Assembly (NCBI RefSeq): GCF_001007935.1
Contig: NZ_CP011451.1
Location: 1 to 64,000, forward strand
Direction: 5' to 3'
Source: Nitrosomonas communis
GTDB taxonomy: Bacteria > Pseudomonadota > Gammaproteobacteria > Burkholderiales > Nitrosomonadaceae
Length of the DNA: 64,000 nt
Shown: one piece after another, positions 45,232 to 55,191 of the stretch
Numbering within the stretch: the stretch's first letter is position 1
Layout of the letters: every line of letters begins with the position of its first letter
Program-made: the position numbers and the translations under genes
Notes under the pieces: generated by a model
What the model was told of the DNA's origin: nothing
The model's input: only the letters and a program-made list of their open reading frames with translations
The model's database searches: none

Positions 45232-46347
45232 ATGCGCACAAATAATAATGTCATGCAAATCGTATTGATGCTTTTTCTTCTATTAATTAATAGCAGCCTT
45301 GCTTTAGCGGATGAACTAAAGCCACCTGCTATTTTAGTGACGCAAGATGGCACCAAGGTATCCGTTACATGGTCTTCAGTTCCAAATGCCAGTGGTTATC
45401 AGTTATTTTATGCGCCTTTTCCTTTTACCGGACCCGAAAGTATTAAAAGTGTTGACATGGGTAACACCACATCCGGTTCAATCGAATTATGGGATGGCGC
45501 GGCTTTCATTGTTGCGGTAAAAGCACATAATGATACAAATAGCAGCGATTTCTCCAATATTGAATTATTTATTCTTTCTAAAGCACCCTTACTTGATCCT
45601 GATGCACCACCTGTTACCGGTGATTGGTACAAACCTCCTGTTGCAATCACCTGGCAATGGCAGCTGAAAGGTGAAGTCAATACAAATCACCCGGCTAAAC
45701 TTTATGATATTGATCTATTTAATTCTTCCCCATCCTTGATTAATACACTCAAAGCTTCTGGCAAGAAGGTCATCTGTTATTTCTCGGCAGGTAGTTTTGA
45801 AGATTCTAGAGAAGATAAGGATAAATTCAAAGCTGCTGAATTGGGCAATACTTTAGTCGATAAGCCGGATGAGCGGTGGCTTGATATTCGTTCCCACAAT
45901 GTAGCGGAGATCATGATCTCACGCCTTAACTTGGCTCTGCTAAAAGGATGTGATGGCGTGGAACCAGATAATATGGATGCGTATGCCAATAATTCCGGCT
46001 TTGATATAAGCGCCAGGGATCAGCTGGCATTTAATAAGTTTATTGCCAATGAAGCCCATAAAAGAGGATTGTCGGTTGGGCTTAAAAATGATATAGAACA
46101 AACTCCTGATTTAATCAATTATTTTGACTTCAGTGTTAATGAACAATGTCATGAGTTCCATGAATGTAATATGCTAACCGGCTTTATTGCAAACGGCAAA
46201 CCTGTATTAAATGCAGAATATCAACAAAGCTATTTAGATAATCCAGTTGAGCGTCAGGCGCTTTGTGATTCTTCTAATGGTGCACAATTCAGCACCTTGA
46301 TTCTGCCAAAAGAGTTAGATGATAGTCAACGATTTAGTTGTTTTTGA
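45232..46347 (+). CDS. Secreted GH114-like glycosidase with Fn3-like N-domain, paralogue 2
   Basis: A close paralogue of the protein at 38058, near-identical over long stretches (YQLFYAPFPFTGPESIK, SGSIELWDGAAFIVAVKA, RLNLALLKGCDGVEPDN, DQLAFNKFIANEAHKRGLSV). It has a signal peptide (about residues 1-26, SSLALA-DE), the Fn3-like domain and the GH114-like barrel with GCDGVEPDNMD. It lacks the NEI repeat of paralogue 1. Two pairs of Cys (CHEFHEC, C-terminal CF) suggest an exported, disulphide-bonded fold. The duplication flanks the two repeat-protein genes. Confidence 0.85.
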   Translation: MRTNNNVMQIVLMLFLLLINSSLALADELKPPAILVTQDGTKVSVTWSSVPNASGYQLFYAPFPFTGPESIKSVDMGNTTSGSIELWDGAAFIVAVKAHNDTNSSDFSNIELFILSKAPLLDPDAPPVTGDWYKPPVAITWQWQLKGEVNTNHPAKLYDIDLFNSSPSLINTLKASGKKVICYFSAGSFEDSREDKDKFKAAELGNTLVDKPDERWLDIRSHNVAEIMISRLNLALLKGCDGVEPDNMDAYANNSGFDISARDQLAFNKFIANEAHKRGLSVGLKNDIEQTPDLINYFDFSVNEQCHEFHECNMLTGFIANGKPVLNAEYQQSYLDNPVERQALCDSSNGAQFSTLILPKELDDSQRFSCF

Positions 46348-46700
46348 AGATGAATACTGAATAAATTCTCACAAGTTTGGAGAAGTGGCTACATACATAA
46401 GGAAAAAACCAGTTACGCTCTAAGCTTGTGAGATTAATTTGCAATTATCAAACCATGTATCCAACTCATGGTAGTTATTGAAGTGTGGAGTCTTTATCCA
46501 GTCCCAGCACTACTTCATGAACAATTCGATAAAATGGCACAAGTTCTTCCCTTGCAGAGATAGCGGGAATTTTCCCTGCTCTATTTTCACCCTATTTCTC
46601 AGGCATAGCCGATATTTCGCAATTATGAATAAGTACCTTAAAGGTCTCAGAAACTAAACATTCCAATTTAATAAAGCAATCGAAATCAAGTTGATTTTTT
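46348..46700. other. Intergenic, no gene seen
   Basis: Convergent gap between the second GH114-like gene and the Lon-like gene. No clear terminator or repeat is visible. Confidence 0.4.
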
Positions 46701-49106
46701 CTAATTTTTACCCTGCTGTTGCACCTGTACATACGACTTACCGATCGCGGTAAGTTCTGCGAGTCGTGCTGCTACCTGGTGATTAATACTGCCTTGAGGA
46801 TAGGTTCCGTTAGCATCAGCTTCGCCTGCTGATACGCCAGTCAGCAGTGTAATGGCTTGATCGACATTTTCTACAGCATAGATATGAAATTTACCCGCGG
46901 TTGCGGCCTCGATCACATTCTGACGCAACATCAAGTGCTGAACATTGGTAGCGGGAATTAATACACCCTGTTTGCCAGTTAAGCCGCGTGCAGCACAGAT
47001 ATCAAAAAATCCTTCAATTTTTTCGTTGACGGCGCCAATTGCTTGTGCTTGACCGAGCTGATTAACTGAACCGGTTATCGCCAATGATTGATCGATCGGA
47101 ATATTCGCCAGATTGGAAAGCAATGCGCACAATTCGGCTAATGAAGCGCTATCCCCTTCCACCATGCCATAAGATTGTTCAAACGCGAGGCTGGCGGACA
47201 GCGCCAGGGGTTGATTTTTTGCATAACGTGCAGCAAGAAAGGAAGAAAGAATCAATACGCCTTTAGAGTGAATCGCCCCTGAGAGCTTAACTTCACGCTC
47301 GATATTGATCAAATCCCCTTTGCCAAATCGGGTCGTGGCGGTGATTCTGGTCGGCTGTGCAAAAGCAAACCCGCCCAACTCGATCACCGAAAGACCATTA
47401 ACCTGTCCTGTCACAGCACCTTGTGTATCGATCATCAAAGTATCACGCAGAATTGCCTCGTATAGTCGGTCTCTCACCCTATCCTGACGGTGAACCTGGG
47501 AATCGATGGCCTGCTGGACATCGCTTGCCTGCACCACCTCATGACCTGCTTCACGCGCCCAATAATCTGCCTCATGCAATAAGTCAACAATGCTGCGCAT
47601 ATGCATGGAAAGTTTTTCCGAATCGCCCACCAGGCGAGCACTATGTTCGATCACTCTGGCAACTGCATAGCGATCGTAAGGCAATAACTTCTCTTTGCGC
47701 GTCAGCGTAGAAATCAATTGTGCGTAAAGCATATGGGATTCTGCATTCCGTTCGATCGTCTCTTCGAAATCTGCTGCTACCTTGAATAACTCCCTGAATT
47801 CAGGATCGTATCGCTGCAACAAGTAATAGAATAAGCGATCGCCGAATAAAACGACTTTCACGTCCAATGGAACCGGCTCTGGCTCGAGCGATACGGTGCT
47901 GACGAGGCTGTATAACTGCCCCAGCGATTCAATATGAATTTTGCGCGACTGTAACGCCCGTTTTAACCCTTCCCAGGCAAATGGTTGCATCAGCACTTTG
48001 CGCACATCCAGCAACAAGTAACCTCCATTGGCACGATGCAATGCTCCCGGTTTAATCAGCGTAAAATTGGTCACCAGCGCACCAAACTGAGAGACATGCT
48101 CCACTCGCCCAAGCAAATTGCTATAAGTCGGATTATCCTCACTGATGATCGGCGCACCAGGTTTTTTATGATTGGAGGCGAGCACATTGACCTGGTAATT
48201 ATTAAATGTCTGGTGAGTGATAACCGTCATGCCGGAAATGTTGACGGATTCTTCGGGTTTGCGGAAATCATCCACATGCATTACCATATCCTGCTGCACC
48301 TCATCCAGAAAGTCGAGCACGTCAGGTAAATCTGTATAGATCGCGCGCAATTCGTTCATCATGTGCTCGACGATAGAGAGCATGATATCGCGGTTTAGCT
48401 GCTTAATTCGCTCACTACGCTCGCGACGACGCTGGGGCAGATGACTTAGAATTTTTTCCAGATGCGCTTGCAATTCAATAATGGCGGCTTCTATCCGATC
48501 TTTTTCCTTTTGAGGCAGCTTGTCATATTCTTCTGGCGGAATCACTTCCCGATTACGGCTCGGCGCCAGTGCAAATCCTTCTGGTGTGCGTAGCAAAACA
48601 ATCTCTTTCTTCTCAGCTTCTTCTCCTAATGCTCTTATCTCCCGTTCCTGCAGTTCATTAAACTCTTGCTGAATTGCGCTCACCCTGTTGCGATATTCTT
48701 CGCTCTCAAACTGCGCCGGGATGGCGCTGCGTAAATAATCCACCAATCGCTCCATGTGTTGCTGCAATTCCTCTCCTCTGCCGGAAGGAAGCTTAAGCAC
48801 TCTGGGTTTGTGTGGTTGGGCAAAGTTATTCAGATAGCACCAATCTGGCGGTTCAGGCTCCTTGCTTGCTTTTGATTCAAGTAATTGCTGGACTAAGCTA
48901 CGCTTGCCTATCCCGGATGGACCCAGCACAAAAAGATTGTATCCTTCGCGGCGAATGCCAGAGCCAAAGCGCACTGCATCCATTGCACGAGCCTGACCAA
49001 TAATTTCCGTCAGATCGGTTACCTCTGCCGTAGTCTGAAATGTGAACTGATCGAGGTCACAGGATAAATATAACTGTTGTGGTTCCAGAGGAAGAATAGT
49101 TGCCAT
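46701..49106 (-). CDS. Lon-related AAA+ protease (LonB/YcbZ-like)
   Basis: An 801-residue ATP-dependent protease. It has an AAA_32-type N-terminal region, Walker A GPSGIGKRSLV (~residues 62-72), LDEVQQDM, LHRANGGYLLLDVRKVL (AAA Walker B/sensor zone) and the Lon proteolytic domain with catalytic Ser in VEGDSASLAEL and Lys in AVNEKIEGFFD. The GVLIPATN motif is typical. It degrades unfolded or regulatory proteins in the cytosol. It is not followed closely by same-strand genes. It lacks the LAN domain of classical LonA. Confidence 0.9.
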   Translation of the reverse strand: MATILPLEPQQLYLSCDLDQFTFQTTAEVTDLTEIIGQARAMDAVRFGSGIRREGYNLFVLGPSGIGKRSLVQQLLESKASKEPEPPDWCYLNNFAQPHKPRVLKLPSGRGEELQQHMERLVDYLRSAIPAQFESEEYRNRVSAIQQEFNELQEREIRALGEEAEKKEIVLLRTPEGFALAPSRNREVIPPEEYDKLPQKEKDRIEAAIIELQAHLEKILSHLPQRRRERSERIKQLNRDIMLSIVEHMMNELRAIYTDLPDVLDFLDEVQQDMVMHVDDFRKPEESVNISGMTVITHQTFNNYQVNVLASNHKKPGAPIISEDNPTYSNLLGRVEHVSQFGALVTNFTLIKPGALHRANGGYLLLDVRKVLMQPFAWEGLKRALQSRKIHIESLGQLYSLVSTVSLEPEPVPLDVKVVLFGDRLFYYLLQRYDPEFRELFKVAADFEETIERNAESHMLYAQLISTLTRKEKLLPYDRYAVARVIEHSARLVGDSEKLSMHMRSIVDLLHEADYWAREAGHEVVQASDVQQAIDSQVHRQDRVRDRLYEAILRDTLMIDTQGAVTGQVNGLSVIELGGFAFAQPTRITATTRFGKGDLINIEREVKLSGAIHSKGVLILSSFLAARYAKNQPLALSASLAFEQSYGMVEGDSASLAELCALLSNLANIPIDQSLAITGSVNQLGQAQAIGAVNEKIEGFFDICAARGLTGKQGVLIPATNVQHLMLRQNVIEAATAGKFHIYAVENVDQAITLLTGVSAGEADANGTYPQGSINHQVAARLAELTAIGKSYVQVQQQGKN

Positions 49107-49691
49107 TGTTTTATAAAGGAATTATATTAAAAATAATGCCACCCCGATTAAACCAACCTGAATAAGGTATGACATAAAATTATAAACGAATAGCATATTA
49201 TTTCACTACGCGAAGGCGAACCGCAGATAGTACAAATAATACGGCAAGGTGAAGCCGGCCTGAATCGCTGCACCACAAACAGGCACCGTCACGACCGCTT
49301 TTCTAACGGCTCATTCACCAGAACTTGTGTGTCACTGGTCGCTATATAACTTAGAAATGTCTTGCCGAAAGCGCTGATGCCTTCAGCGCTGGGAATGATA
49401 ATGGGATGCCCCCTGCACACAAGACTACCGTTGCCGAATTATATTCTTCGTATCTAATTCAATTCAGTAATAAGAATAGTATAACCACATCATACTTCAT
49501 CCAACCACATTGTGAAGTGCTTATAACACTCATGACACAAATGACACAATGCCTCTCAGCGACAATAATACCAACTAGTGACAATTAGAATTGTCAGATC
49601 GAAAGATAAAATCATGATTAACAAGTAAATGCGTGCCTTTTCTATCGGTTTCTTTAAGCGATGCTGTTATCAGCATACCGCATAAAATCTG
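49107..49691. other. Intergenic region with MITE fragment
   Basis: It holds a partial MITE (49208-49258) and short open frames without support. No RNA gene is recognised. Confidence 0.45.
49208..49258. repeat. MITE-like element, partial copy E
   Basis: Only the core is left: ACGCGAAGGCGAACCGCAGA and TACGGCAAGGTGAAGCCGGC. Both terminal repeats are missing. Confidence 0.7.
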
Positions 49692-50042
49692 TCATTTTAT
49701 CTTTTCTTCGAGATACTCCTTCAGTGCAACGGCATTATTGAAAGCGGGCTCGCGCGAACTGTAGATCAAGGTGACCGTTCCATGCTGGGCAGCGGTAACA
49801 AGGGGTTGCCATATTTCTGGCCTGGAATCTAATTCAGCGAAGTATCGTTTACGAAAATCATCCCATTTCTTCGGATCGTGAGCAAACCAGAGGCGTAGAT
49901 CATGGCTGGGCCCAATGTCCTTCAGCCATTCATCCATTTTCAGGTCAATCTTCTTAATACCGCGCGGCCACAGACGCTCTACCAGAAAACGAAGACCATC
50001 AGTAGTTTCTGCTGCATCATATACTCGCTTTAACTTGATCAT
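49692..50042 (-). CDS. DUF488 family protein
   Basis: A 116-residue protein with the DUF488 pattern: IKLKRVYDAAETTDGLRFLVERLWPRGIKK, WLKDIGPSHDLRLWFAHDPKKWDDFRKRYFAEL and TVTLIYSSREPAFNNAVALKEYLE. The function of DUF488 is unknown; the family is common in stress and detoxification loci. It has no signal peptide. GGGGAT lies ahead of the ATG at 50042. Confidence 0.88.
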   Translation of the reverse strand: MIKLKRVYDAAETTDGLRFLVERLWPRGIKKIDLKMDEWLKDIGPSHDLRLWFAHDPKKWDDFRKRYFAELDSRPEIWQPLVTAAQHGTVTLIYSSREPAFNNAVALKEYLEEKIK

Positions 50043-50198
50043 TTCTCAATCCCCAAGAAGAATGATTGGCTATAAACTGCCACATCAGAAAGCAGGTCAA
50101 TTAATTTTTTCAAAGCTGCATAGAGCACCTCTACATTACCACCTTGTGGTTCACAGCATACTCTAGCACATCATTTGTAGATCATCATCACGCACTAG

Positions 50199-51034
50199 GT
50201 TCTGTTGACATTTCGTAATAATCCACGAGAATCTGATTCATTTCCTGTGAGAAGGAATAGCAGAACAGAATTAACCGATGAATAATGGGAATTTTATACC
50301 GACTCTTGCTGGTTCAGGAGCAAGTTTATATCGGAAGCGTTGAGACATGTCGCCGTTTTTTGAATGCAGTGTTGTGGATTCTACGTAGTGGCGTACAATG
50401 GCGTTTGTTGCCACAGTCATTGGGCAAATGGAATTCAGTTTTTAAACGTTTTTTCACGCTGGTGCAAGCATGAAGTCTGGAAATTTCTGCACGTAGGTTG
50501 CAGCCAATATCCTGACCTACAACAAATTCTGATTGATAGTACGATTATCCGTGCACATGCTTGTGCTGCTGGCGCAACAAACAGTTCGGCGCAAGCAGAA
50601 GCCCTGGGGCGGCGCTCGAAAGGCGGCTTCACCACTAAAATTCATGCTGTACCGATGCGTGAGGCAGCCCGCTGGATTTTATCCTGACTGGCGGTCAAGC
50701 CAGCGATATCGGACAAGCTGAGAATCTGTTGGCTCTGACGGCAGAAGGCGCGGTCGCTCTGGTGGGTGATAGAGGTTATGATAGTGATGCTTTTATTCAA
50801 ACGCTCACTGAAAAAGGCGTTGAAGCTGTTATTCCGTCTCGCAGCAATCGAATCAATGCAAGAGATTGCGATTGGTTCGTTTATAAAGAGCGTCATTTGA
50901 TTGAGCGTTTCTTCAACAAAATTAAGCATTACAGAAGAATATCCTCACGCCATGAATAAATGACTGGAAATTATATGGGGTTTATACGATTTGCCTCAGC
51001 ATTAATTTGGCTCCGCTCAAATGTCAACAGAACC
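50199..51034 (+). mobile_element. IS5-family (IS427-type) element, inactive
   Basis: Perfect 16-bp ends GGTTCTGTTGACATTT (50199-50214) and AAATGTCAACAGAACC (51019-51034). TA flanks both sides. It is 836 bp. The transposase is broken. MITE copy F follows 7 bases later. Confidence 0.8.
50285..51010 (+). pseudogene. IS5-family transposase, multiple frameshifts
   Basis: Three pieces in different frames follow the IS427-group order: [32 protein letters not shown], then [13 protein letters not shown]...ILIDSTIIRAHACAAG...GRRSKGGFTTKIHA, then ILTGGQASDIGQAENLLAL...VALVGDRGYDSDAF...KERHLIERFFNKIKHYRRISSRHE. The first break is one extra T in CGTTTTTTCACG. The second zone has a TGA, and TAA cuts the end before IRFASALIWLR. 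The catalytic D, D and E positions are all still readable. It is inactive. Confidence 0.8.
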
Positions 51035-51041
51035 TAGAAGT

Positions 51042-51125
51042 TATTCCATTTCTAAATCAACCTTGGCTTTTCCGGCTTTTTCTTGTCGTATTATTGATAC
51101 TGTCTGCGGCTCGCCTTCGCGTCAG
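51042..51125. repeat. MITE-like element, copy F (right end lost)
   Basis: Left terminal repeat (TTATTCCATTTCTAAATCAA) and core (CTGTCTGCGGCTCGCCTTCG) are present; the right terminal repeat is missing. Confidence 0.75.
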
Positions 51126-51279
51126 GGTTAATTGACATATAGGATGACATAGGCAGGTAGCAACACAGTCTTCGGTCTCGAAAAGTGAGCGCAGTTTACA
51201 CGCACTCTTGGTACGCACCCCTTGTGGTACAGCCGTAGCTTTTGGGCAATTAAATGAGCATCCAGGAGAATGTTTAAGT

Positions 51280-53271
51280 TCACGGCAACAATGCCATCGC
51301 GTGTGTAACTACATTTTCCACATTGAACCCGAGCTCGTGCATCACAGTCTCGCCTGAAGCCGAAGCGCCAAATCGATTCATACAGATGATGTCGCCGGCA
51401 TCACCGACATATTTGCGCCAGCCAAGAGGTGCAGCCGCTTCCACTGCAAGCTTAGGTATTCCTGGCATCAGGATACTTTCTTGATACTCACGCTGTTGTG
51501 CATCAAACAACTCCCAGGACGGCATCGAAACCACACGCGAATGCACATTCTTTTTAATCAACCTTTCGCGAGCTTGCAAGAGGAGAGAAACTTCAGAGCC
51601 TGTTCCAATCAGGATCAAATCCGGCCGCGCTGCCTGCGCTTCCGCAAGAATATAGGCGCCACGTTTCACACCGGATACAATGGGATAATGGCTTGGATCA
51701 AGAACAGGCAACTTTTGACGGCTCAGTACCAGCGCCACGGGACCACGACGAGATACGGCGATTTGCCAGCATACACGCGTCTCATTGGCATCAGCCGGAC
51801 GCATAACAACGAGGCCTGGAATAGCGCGAAGACTGGTTAACTGCTCGACGGGCTGATGCGTAGGACCATCCTCGCCAAGACCAATACTGTCATGCGTAAA
51901 AATGAATATGGAATGCGTCTGCATCAGCGCAGCCAAACGTATGGGCGGGCGCATGTAATCAGAGAAAATCAAAAACGTCGCACCATACGGCAGGATTGCG
52001 CCATGAAGCGCCATACCATTGACGATCGCACCCATTGCATGCTCGCGAACGCCGAAGTGGATATTGCGACCGCAGAACTGATCAAAGCCAAAGTCACTAT
52101 AACCCATTAGCGTGGTCTTCGTGGAAGGGCTGAGATCCGCCGAACCCCCGATCAATACCGGTAACTTTTCCGCAAGGGCATTCATCACCTTGCCGGAAGC
52201 ATCTCGCGTAGCCATCTGGCCGTCTTTAGTCGAAAACAAAGGAAGATTCTCATCCCAGCCACCCGGAAGCTCGTGATGCAACAAGCGCTGCAAGGTAGCC
52301 GCCAGATCCGGATGTTCTTTTTGATAAGCGTAGAACATCTCGTTCCATTCCTTCTCCCAGTGAGCACCCTTCGTTAGTGCTGCCTGAAAATACGCTTGCG
52401 CTTCTTCAGGAATATAGAATTCCGGCTCCAAGGGCCATCCAAGAGTTTTCTTTGTTGCCTTTAATGCCTCTTCCCCAAGCGGCTCACCGTGAGCACTGGC
52501 GCTATCTTGCTTTGGGCTTCCATAACCGATATGGGATCGAATCAAGAGCAGGGAAGGACGAGACCATTCGCTGCGGGCGATTTGGATCGCATGTTCGATC
52601 GCACCAATATCATTGCCATTAGCAACCGGCTGCACATGCCATCCATATGCCTCGAAGCGGTGCTGAACACTCTCAGTAAAGGCCAGATCAGTGTCACCCT
52701 CAATAGAAATATGATTGTTGTCGTACAGGTAAACCAGTTTGCCCAGACCTAAGGTGCCCGCCAGCGAAGCCGCTTCGGAGGAAATCCCCTCCATCAGGTC
52801 GCCATCCGATACAATGGCATAAGTATAGTGGTCGACCAGTGAAAAGCCTGGGCGATTGAAACAACTGCTCAAATGTCGTTCTGCGAGAGCCATTCCTACT
52901 CCCATGGCGAATCCTTGCCCTAGCGGACCTGTTGTTGCCTCGACGCCTGGCGTCTTACCATATTCCGGGTGTCCCGGCGTCTTCGATCCCCACTGCCTAA
53001 AACGCTTCAGGTCATCGAGTGAGAGATCATATCCAGTCATGTGCAACAGCGCATAGAGTAATGCGCAGCCGTGCCCGGCCGACAACACGAAGCGATCACG
53101 GTTTAACCATAAAGGATTTCTTGGGTTATGCCGCAGAAAGTGTGTCCACAGAACGTAAGCCATGGGTGCTGCATCTAACGGAAGCCCAGGGTGACCGGAA
53201 TGCGCGCACTCAACGGCATCAACCGCGAGAAAACGCAGCGTATTGATGCAAATTTCATCTAGAGAATTCAC
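51280..53271 (-). CDS. tkt: Transketolase
   Basis: A full-length 663-residue thiamine-diphosphate enzyme that moves two-carbon units between sugars, needed in the Calvin cycle of this autotroph and in the pentose-phosphate path. Motifs: [34 protein letters not shown], the TPP site [53 protein letters not shown] and [18 protein letters not shown]. Start is GTG at 53271 with AAGGAGG upstream. There is no cbb cluster here, so it may be an extra, conditionally expressed copy; a TACGTA site lies 328 bp upstream. Confidence 0.95.
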   Translation of the reverse strand: MNSLDEICINTLRFLAVDAVECAHSGHPGLPLDAAPMAYVLWTHFLRHNPRNPLWLNRDRFVLSAGHGCALLYALLHMTGYDLSLDDLKRFRQWGSKTPGHPEYGKTPGVEATTGPLGQGFAMGVGMALAERHLSSCFNRPGFSLVDHYTYAIVSDGDLMEGISSEAASLAGTLGLGKLVYLYDNNHISIEGDTDLAFTESVQHRFEAYGWHVQPVANGNDIGAIEHAIQIARSEWSRPSLLLIRSHIGYGSPKQDSASAHGEPLGEEALKATKKTLGWPLEPEFYIPEEAQAYFQAALTKGAHWEKEWNEMFYAYQKEHPDLAATLQRLLHHELPGGWDENLPLFSTKDGQMATRDASGKVMNALAEKLPVLIGGSADLSPSTKTTLMGYSDFGFDQFCGRNIHFGVREHAMGAIVNGMALHGAILPYGATFLIFSDYMRPPIRLAALMQTHSIFIFTHDSIGLGEDGPTHQPVEQLTSLRAIPGLVVMRPADANETRVCWQIAVSRRGPVALVLSRQKLPVLDPSHYPIVSGVKRGAYILAEAQAARPDLILIGTGSEVSLLLQARERLIKKNVHSRVVSMPSWELFDAQQREYQESILMPGIPKLAVEAAAPLGWRKYVGDAGDIICMNRFGASASGETVMHELGFNVENVVTHAMALLP

Positions 53272-53645
53272 ACGACCTCCTTGTGGAATTTTGTGGCAAT
53301 TCGGGCGAGCATGGCCACACAGATGATGCTCACGTCAATACTCACTCCAGTTTTGATATTCTGATGTCAAGCGGCAATACCTTAAAGCTTGTGCCAGATG
53401 TCCGACCTTATCATGCCAACTGATTATGGTAAGCCTTCAATCACACCGCCACCGACAATAACGACATACGGCTTAAAAATATCGATAAAACTGATAGCTA
53501 CAAATTTCAGGTTGGCCCACAGTGTATAAGAAAAATAAACGCCTTTTTATTGAACCCTAATACTTCAATAGCTTATCGAGATAAACAGGTTAAGAAAATA
53601 CGTGCGAATACGTAGGAATGAAAAAGAACTGCTTTTGACGCTCAC
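53272..53645. other. Upstream region of transketolase
   Basis: Contains TACGTA site f (53599). No gene is visible. Confidence 0.5.
53599..53614. promoter_or_regulatory. TACGTA-type dyad site f
   Basis: TACGTGCGAATACGTA, flanked by GAAAA and GGAATG. It lies 328 bp upstream of the transketolase GTG and just past the stop of the aminopeptidase gene. Confidence 0.6.
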
Positions 53646-54950
53646 TTAATCAATAAAAAACTGTTTCAGTACTCGCACCATAGATTCATGATCCTGCACA
53701 CCAGCACTTTCGCGGATACTATGCATCGCCCACATCGGACAACCTACATCCACACTGCGTATGCCAAGCTTTGCCGAGGTCATCGGCCCGATCGTGCTGC
53801 CACAGGGTAGATCTGAACGGTGCGAGTAGCGTTGATAGGGAATACCCGCTTCCTCGCACCACTGGATGAAGCGCGCAATGGAGATACTTTCGGAGCTGTA
53901 GCGGCGGTTCGCATTGGATTTGATCACCGGACCTTTGTTGATGAACACTTTGTGATCAGCATCATAGGCCGAGGGGAAATTGGGATGATAGGCGTGTGCC
54001 ATATCCGCACTGATCAAAAAGCTCTGAGCCAGCGCACGTGCAGTATCCTCACGATCCGAAGATGTGGCGATGCTGATGCGCTGCAATACATCAGCTAAAA
54101 AGCTGCCAGCAGCACCCACATGACTTTGACTGCCGATTTCTTCATGATCGAAAAAAGCGCAGACCAGCGTGCTCTCGGGATGACTCAGCACGGTATCATC
54201 CAGCAAGGCGTGCAGTCCGGCATGGCAGGAAGCCAGGTTATCAATCTGGCTGTTGGCGTAAAATTCCTGATTTGCGCCCCAGAATGCGCCTTTTTGGGTA
54301 TCGTACACCGCCAAATCCCATGATAATACTTGGGACACGCTGATGCCTGCCGCTTGTGCCAGCAACGCCAGAAAATAAGGATGCGGCAGTTGGTCGCCGG
54401 TCAATTGTGCGAACAACAACGGCAATTCGTTTTGTTTATGGAGTTTTAAGCCATCTTCATTGACACCCCGGTTCATGTGTATCGCCAAATTTGGCAAACG
54501 CAACAGCGGCTGTTCGAAGCGCACCAGCTTATGCGCGAGCTCCCCTTGCTCATCGGCATAGCTGACCCGCCCGGCCAAACTTAAATCCCGATCGGTAAAG
54601 GTCGCAAGGATGGGCCCGCCATAAATTTCAACACCGAGCCGCGCGAGGCCATCGCTTGCCGTCGCAGCATTCGGTCTAATCCGTAACCCCGGCGAGTCGG
54701 TATGCGCTCCGATAATCTTGAAGCCCGCGTCGGCAGGTGTTTTACGTCCCAGTACGAACAGGACAATCGAGGAATCGTCGCGCACTACATAATAGCGCCC
54801 GCCCGTTTGCAATCCCCATTTGGCAGTTTCATCAAGTCGGACAAACTGAAATGCCTGGATCGCCGTTTCGATCGAGGCAACCACATGCCAAGGGCTCGGG
54901 CTGGTGTCGATAAAATCGAGTAAATGCTGTGCGCGCTGCTTAGCGGTCAT
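53646..54950 (-). CDS. M18 family aminopeptidase
   Basis: A 434-residue cytosolic di-zinc aminopeptidase (ApeB/aspartyl aminopeptidase type). Metal and catalytic motifs: GAHTDSPGLRIRP (His, Asp), VCAFFDHEEIGSQSHVGA (Glu pair), DMAHAYHPNF and near the end MWAMHSIRESAGVQD (His). It removes N-terminal residues, often acidic, during peptide turnover. The ATG is at 54950; the preceding 240 bp to relA are AT-rich and hold nothing obvious. Intact. Confidence 0.92.
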   Translation of the reverse strand: MTAKQRAQHLLDFIDTSPSPWHVVASIETAIQAFQFVRLDETAKWGLQTGGRYYVVRDDSSIVLFVLGRKTPADAGFKIIGAHTDSPGLRIRPNAATASDGLARLGVEIYGGPILATFTDRDLSLAGRVSYADEQGELAHKLVRFEQPLLRLPNLAIHMNRGVNEDGLKLHKQNELPLLFAQLTGDQLPHPYFLALLAQAAGISVSQVLSWDLAVYDTQKGAFWGANQEFYANSQIDNLASCHAGLHALLDDTVLSHPESTLVCAFFDHEEIGSQSHVGAAGSFLADVLQRISIATSSDREDTARALAQSFLISADMAHAYHPNFPSAYDADHKVFINKGPVIKSNANRRYSSESISIARFIQWCEEAGIPYQRYSHRSDLPCGSTIGPMTSAKLGIRSVDVGCPMWAMHSIRESAGVQDHESMVRVLKQFFID

Positions 54951-55191
54951 AATTTATGTTTATATTCAGGTATTTATAATAAGGAAAAATACCTTTTTAC
55001 TATACGTAAAGCCAGATATTTAGTCAAACAACTGCTAATTGATCAAAAAATTTGTTTTTACCGGGTATTAAAAAAGAAGCGATTTAAAAAATACGACAAG
55101 TTTAAAAAATATGCAGTCTTTTCCAGACGTGCGGCGCATTAAAGAATGAGCCTTACGCGCTGCAGCGTACTTACGCTAGAGCAAATAGCCA

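Noticed and set aside
54924..55142. 72-codon plus-strand frame rich in Lys and aromatic residues
   Set aside because: AT-rich spacer between the aminopeptidase and relA; overlaps the aminopeptidase start and has no support.
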